From JBCDBH01 sp039184055 (GTDB lineage: Bacteria > Acidobacteriota > Thermoanaerobaculia > Multivoradales > J023), in assembly GCA_039184055.1 (NCBI GenBank), contig JBCDBH010000205.1, forward strand, positions 1 to 10,582: 10,582 nucleotides of DNA, in the 5' to 3' direction. The stretch's first letter is position 1; every line of letters begins with the position of its first letter. A program made the position numbers and the translations under genes. Positions 7,972 to 10,582 of this stretch are shown here, piece after piece. The notes beneath the pieces are model-generated. The model saw only the letters and a list, made by a program, of their open reading frames with translations, made no database searches and had not been told where the DNA came from.

Positions 7972-8017
7972 CAAGGCGTTCTTCTACTGGCTCAACTCTC
8001 GGTAGAGGAACGCCTTG
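7972..8017. terminator. Large stem-loop between convergent genes, likely bidirectional transcript end
   Basis: CAAGGCGTTCTTCTAC (7972-7987) pairs with GTAGAGGAACGCCTTG (8002-8017): 16 bp with one G-U wobble and a 14-nt loop. It contains the sigma gene's stop and last ten or so codons, and lies 4 nt after the stop of the 491-aa gene. Read on the minus strand it is followed by TTTCT, a short T-rich tail. On the plus strand there is no T-run. It is best explained as a shared end structure for both convergent transcripts, more convincing for the sigma gene. Confidence 0.65.
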
Positions 8018-8553
8018 GCGAGGGTCCAGTGGCGTGTGACGCTGGCCCTCGCGATACCCATCGTTTCAGCGGTTTCATCGACCGTCAGGCCCGTGAAGTA
8101 GCGTAGCTCTACGACACGGGCCTGTTTTTCGTTCAGCTTTGCAAGCTTGTCGAGGGCGGTGTCGAGTGCGACAATGTCGAGTTGTTTCGCCTCGGGGTCG
8201 GAAGATGGAGCGTCGATCAGAGTGATGACGTCGTGCTCACCACCGCGCTTGGTGGCGCCGCGCGCCCGGGCGTAGTCGACCAGGATCCGTCTCATGGTGC
8301 GGGCGGCAAAGGCGAAGAAATGAGCACGATCCTCCCATTGAACCTGTTGGCGGTCGATCAGTCGGATGTAAACCTCGTTGACCAACGCCGTCGGCTGTAG
8401 CGTCTGGGTATCCTTCTCGCCTTTGAGATAGCGGCTCGCCACCCGCTTCAGCTCATGGATCACCTGCGGCATGATTTCGTCGATCGCACCGCTATCGCCA
8501 CGGTTCCAGTCGCGTAGCAGCTGGGTTACGTCGCCGCTTTGTTCCTCGTTCAT
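7984..8553 (-). CDS. ECF-type RNA polymerase sigma factor (TIGR02999/PF07638-like)
   Basis: The 189-residue product redirects RNA polymerase to a specific promoter set. Region 2 covers about residues 8-98: LLRDWNRGD, the motif LQPTALVNEVYIRL (52-65), and the region 2.3/2.4 helix HFFAFAARTMRRILVDYARAR (78-98). A charged linker at 99-128 (TKRGGEH...SSDPEAK) follows. Region 4 covers about 130-187: LNEKQARVVELRYFTGLTVDE, then the helix-turn-helix TAETMGIARASVTRHW (161-176). The length and both regions are complete, so the protein should be functional. There is no anti-sigma gene beside it. In this sigma class a Ser/Thr kinase gene usually follows directly, but here the next minus-strand gene is the broken kinase about 7.5 kb away. 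The start at 8553 has a modest GGGGA ribosome-binding site 7 nt upstream. It is divergent from the TIR gene (185 bp between starts). Confidence 0.92.
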   Translation of the reverse strand: MNEEQSGDVTQLLRDWNRGDSGAIDEIMPQVIHELKRVASRYLKGEKDTQTLQPTALVNEVYIRLIDRQQVQWEDRAHFFAFAARTMRRILVDYARARGATKRGGEHDVITLIDAPSSDPEAKQLDIVALDTALDKLAKLNEKQARVVELRYFTGLTVDETAETMGIARASVTRHWTLAKAFLYRELSQ

Positions 8554-8699
8554 CGTTCAGTCCCCGCTGTCGAGATCCACTGGCCGCCATCAAAAGACGG
8601 CAGATATCGCCATGATCGTGACACAACAAGTCGCTTCGCTTTTTCGGTCGGCGACCTGTGACGTGAGGCTTCGACTGGTTAGGCTGCCCACCGATGCAG

Positions 8700-8721
8700 G
8701 CTTCGCCGTCCGAGGCGAAGC
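8700..8721 (+). repeat. Stem-loop just upstream of the TIR gene start
   Basis: GCTTCGCC (8700-8707) and GGCGAAGC (8714-8721) are perfect 8-bp arms around a 6-nt loop, ending 17 nt before ATG 8739. The gap to the start codon (TCCAATAGAATCTCGTG) has no clear Shine-Dalgarno sequence. The hairpin could be an operator-like inverted repeat or an RNA structure limiting translation. It lies in the 185-bp region shared with the divergent sigma gene, where I found no convincing -35/-10 pair. Confidence 0.55.
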
Positions 8722-8738
8722 TCCAATAGAATCTCGTG

Positions 8739-10582
8739 ATGAATCAGCGACTGAGTACGCTCGATGAATACGGGTTGGACATATATGCCGAGCTTCTGGA
8801 GTACTGCAAGGAGGAAGCCAGGTACCACTCGGCCGAAGGCGCGAGTTGCTACCTCGCGTTCGGAGCCCAGCGTTTGATCGGCTCGGGCTTGCCGGAAGCT
8901 CTGGCGAAGGCTCGTTTCGGCGATCCAAACCGAATCTACGATCTCGGCGAGCGACTCCGCAATGAATCGGACTTTCACGAAGCGATTTACGACGCGCCTG
9001 GCCACTATGAGCTTGTCGATCGAGGTTCTCTTAGGCGATACGTCGAGCAGAACGGCGCATGCGTCGTCGTGCTCGACGACGCCCAGGCCGTCGACCCGAA
9101 AGTCGTCTACACACTGTCTTCGCTCGTGGATACCGGCGACATCGAGGGCAACTTACGGCCCAACGTCGACCTGAATGGGACTATTTTCCTTGCTTGCTTC
9201 CGGTTGTCGCTGCCATCGATTCGCGAGTTGATCAAACCTCGAGTGCAATCGAGCTCCATCACGCCTCTCGACCTCTGGTATCTGCTTGCGGAGAGTCTTC
9301 GAAACTACCTATCCGACACAGTGAGGGACCGGTGCCGATGGTGTCTCGAGGAGCTTACCCAAGCGTTCAATGAACGGCTGAAACTAGGCCACTTGGACGA
9401 GCCTCTGCTGCGCGTTCCTGAAGACACACCAGGATTGTGGACCGGCGAAGTGCCTCCACACCCGACCCCGCCGGACTGGGAATGGGTCGAAGACATCTAC
9501 CCCCTACCTCGAGGCGACGCCTCACAGATCGAGCATGATGTCTTCATCAGCTATCGACACCGCCGCAACGGGCCTTTGGCCCGCCGGCTCGCGAAGTCTC
9601 TAGCCGAAGAATGGCACGTCTGGATCGATCAAGACTCTCTGGACGTCCAGACGGATTCGCCGGTGGACAAGGCGCGTCTGATCCGAGAGCTCAGCCGGGC
9701 CGTTTCCGGATCGAGCTGCTCGATCCTATTCGCGCTGGCGCATCGAAGCCCCAAGCTCCCTCCGGGCATGGGCAACGAGGAAGCTATACGACGCGGCCTG
9801 GCGATACGGGACAGCTCCGGGTCTCTCGTCGAGTGGAGCTGGCAGCATCTCGAGCTCGAGCTGTCCCAGTGCGCCCTGATCATCGACGAGATCCAGCGAA
9901 AGACCTATGTGATCGAGAAAGTGGCCGGCTCCAAGCTCATGCCGCGGGGCCCAGCCCAGCAGCAAAGAACCTACGCTTCATTCGACGAGTTGGCTGAGAT
10001 CGCCAGCGACTTCGTTGCACGCAACCGCGGAAGAGACGATCTCCCACAGAGCACCTTGCCCACCGACGAGTCCCTATACTCCGGACTCTCACCCTCTCTT
10101 CGAGGCTTGATCTGGTCCTACCAGGGAACCGTTCCGGGAACGGCACTCGATGACTTGTGGAAAGACAACTTCGAGGGGACCGCCGAACCCTTGACCTCAG
10201 CGGCTGAGAACGGGATCTTGCGGAAGATCGAGGATCCGTCGCCTCGGGCACTGGAGATGCCACTCGCCGACTCGAAGACTAGCCCCATCGCGAGAACCTT
10301 CCTGCGGACCTGTGTGCGCTCGGGCACGATCGAGCATCGGAACGCAGCGCTGTGTCTCGAATTTGCCCTGTACAAGGCCGAACCGGGCTCTGAAACTGAG
10401 CAGGAGCTCTGTGAGCTGACGCTCGAAGTCTTGAGGCGAGGCGTTGCGGCGGGCTCGAGCAACGTCCACTTGTCCCCGACGCGTATCGGCCTCAATCTGA
10501 ACGAGGGTCCTCGCCGGAATCGGTTCCTCCGCCAGATGGTCGACACCCTTGCGACCGACGAGCAACGGCGTGACGCGATGGA
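8739..10582 (+). CDS. Degenerate ClpA/B-like AAA+ domain fused to a TIR domain (3' end outside window)
   Basis: 614 codons are visible and the frame is still open at the edge. In-frame TAG 8727 leaves only GTG 8736 or ATG 8739 as natural starts; the next Met is residue 344. Residues about 36-160 align almost without gaps to the ClpB second AAA+ domain: YLAFGAQRLIGS (38-49) at Walker A, DAPGHY (85-90) at the pore loop (ClpB GAPPGYVG), VVVLDDAQAVDPKVV (109-123) at Walker B, and GTIFLACFR (147-155) at sensor 1. The Walker A lysine is Gly48, the second Walker B acid is Asp, and sensor 1 Asn is Arg155, so ATP hydrolysis is probably lost. Residues 170-215 are helical, like an AAA+ lid. A TIR domain follows at about 265-395: HDVFISYRH (266-274), VWIDQDSLD (294-302), SSCSILFALAHRSPK (324-338), then WQHLE (368-372) with E372 as the likely NADase glutamate. 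Residues 445-525 may be a winged helix. TIR domains cleave NAD+ or act as signalling adaptors. A conflict or defence role is inferred. Confidence 0.82.
   Translation, partial: MNQRLSTLDEYGLDIYAELLEYCKEEARYHSAEGASCYLAFGAQRLIGSGLPEALAKARFGDPNRIYDLGERLRNESDFHEAIYDAPGHYELVDRGSLRRYVEQNGACVVVLDDAQAVDPKVVYTLSSLVDTGDIEGNLRPNVDLNGTIFLACFRLSLPSIRELIKPRVQSSSITPLDLWYLLAESLRNYLSDTVRDRCRWCLEELTQAFNERLKLGHLDEPLLRVPEDTPGLWTGEVPPHPTPPDWEWVEDIYPLPRGDASQIEHDVFISYRHRRNGPLARRLAKSLAEEWHVWIDQDSLDVQTDSPVDKARLIRELSRAVSGSSCSILFALAHRSPKLPPGMGNEEAIRRGLAIRDSSGSLVEWSWQHLELELSQCALIIDEIQRKTYVIEKVAGSKLMPRGPAQQQRTYASFDELAEIASDFVARNRGRDDLPQSTLPTDESLYSGLSPSLRGLIWSYQGTVPGTALDDLWKDNFEGTAEPLTSAAENGILRKIEDPSPRALEMPLADSKTSPIARTFLRTCVRSGTIEHRNAALCLEFALYKAEPGSETEQELCELTLEVLRRGVAAGSSNVHLSPTRIGLNLNEGPRRNRFLRQMVDTLATDEQRRDAM

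Overview
The window is GC-rich (clearly above 60% by eye) bacterial DNA. Three consecutive Sec-type signal peptides indicate a Gram-negative organism that exports much of what is encoded here. The sigma factor (TIGR02999-type, PF07638-like) and the kinase fragment belong to a signalling pair that is common in Acidobacteriota, Planctomycetota and some Gammaproteobacteria (Xanthomonadales/Wenzhouxiangella-like). I cannot place the organism more precisely than that.

Layout. (1) 71-457, minus: the first 128 codons of a Hanks-type Ser/Thr kinase. It stops just after the VAIK lysine region, so it is a broken gene; the DNA to its left is not kinase and was not recognised. (2) 593-7968, plus: three genes for secreted proteins. 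They are a 540-aa protein with an N-terminal Ig/cadherin-like stretch and a C-terminal LamG-like lectin fold, a 1336-aa RHS/YD-repeat protein with an SpvB-like N-terminus and no C-terminal toxin, and a 491-aa Cys- and Gly-rich protein of unknown function. A strong intrinsic terminator (2260-2291) separates the first gene from the other two, which are 26 bp apart and probably co-transcribed. (3) 7984-8553, minus: an intact 189-aa ECF-type sigma factor, convergent with the 491-aa gene. A 16-bp stem-loop spans the sigma stop codon. (4) 8739 to the right edge, plus: a long open gene (614 codons visible, no stop) divergent from the sigma gene. Its product joins a degenerate ClpA/B-like AAA+ domain, with no Walker A lysine, to a TIR domain and then a possible winged-helix/helical region.

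How the parts may fit together. Sigma factors of this type are normally followed directly by the kinase gene on the same strand. Here both are on the minus strand in the right order, but the oppositely oriented secreted-protein cluster lies between them and the kinase is truncated. This suggests a rearranged accessory region. The secreted cluster looks like a surface or matrix RHS locus without a recognisable toxin. The TIR/pseudo-AAA+ gene is the best candidate for an unusual system; by its domains it could be an NAD-directed conflict or immune effector, but this is inferred from architecture alone.

No tRNA, rRNA, CRISPR array, complete insertion sequence or origin was recognised. There is no gene-free stretch longer than about 240 bp.
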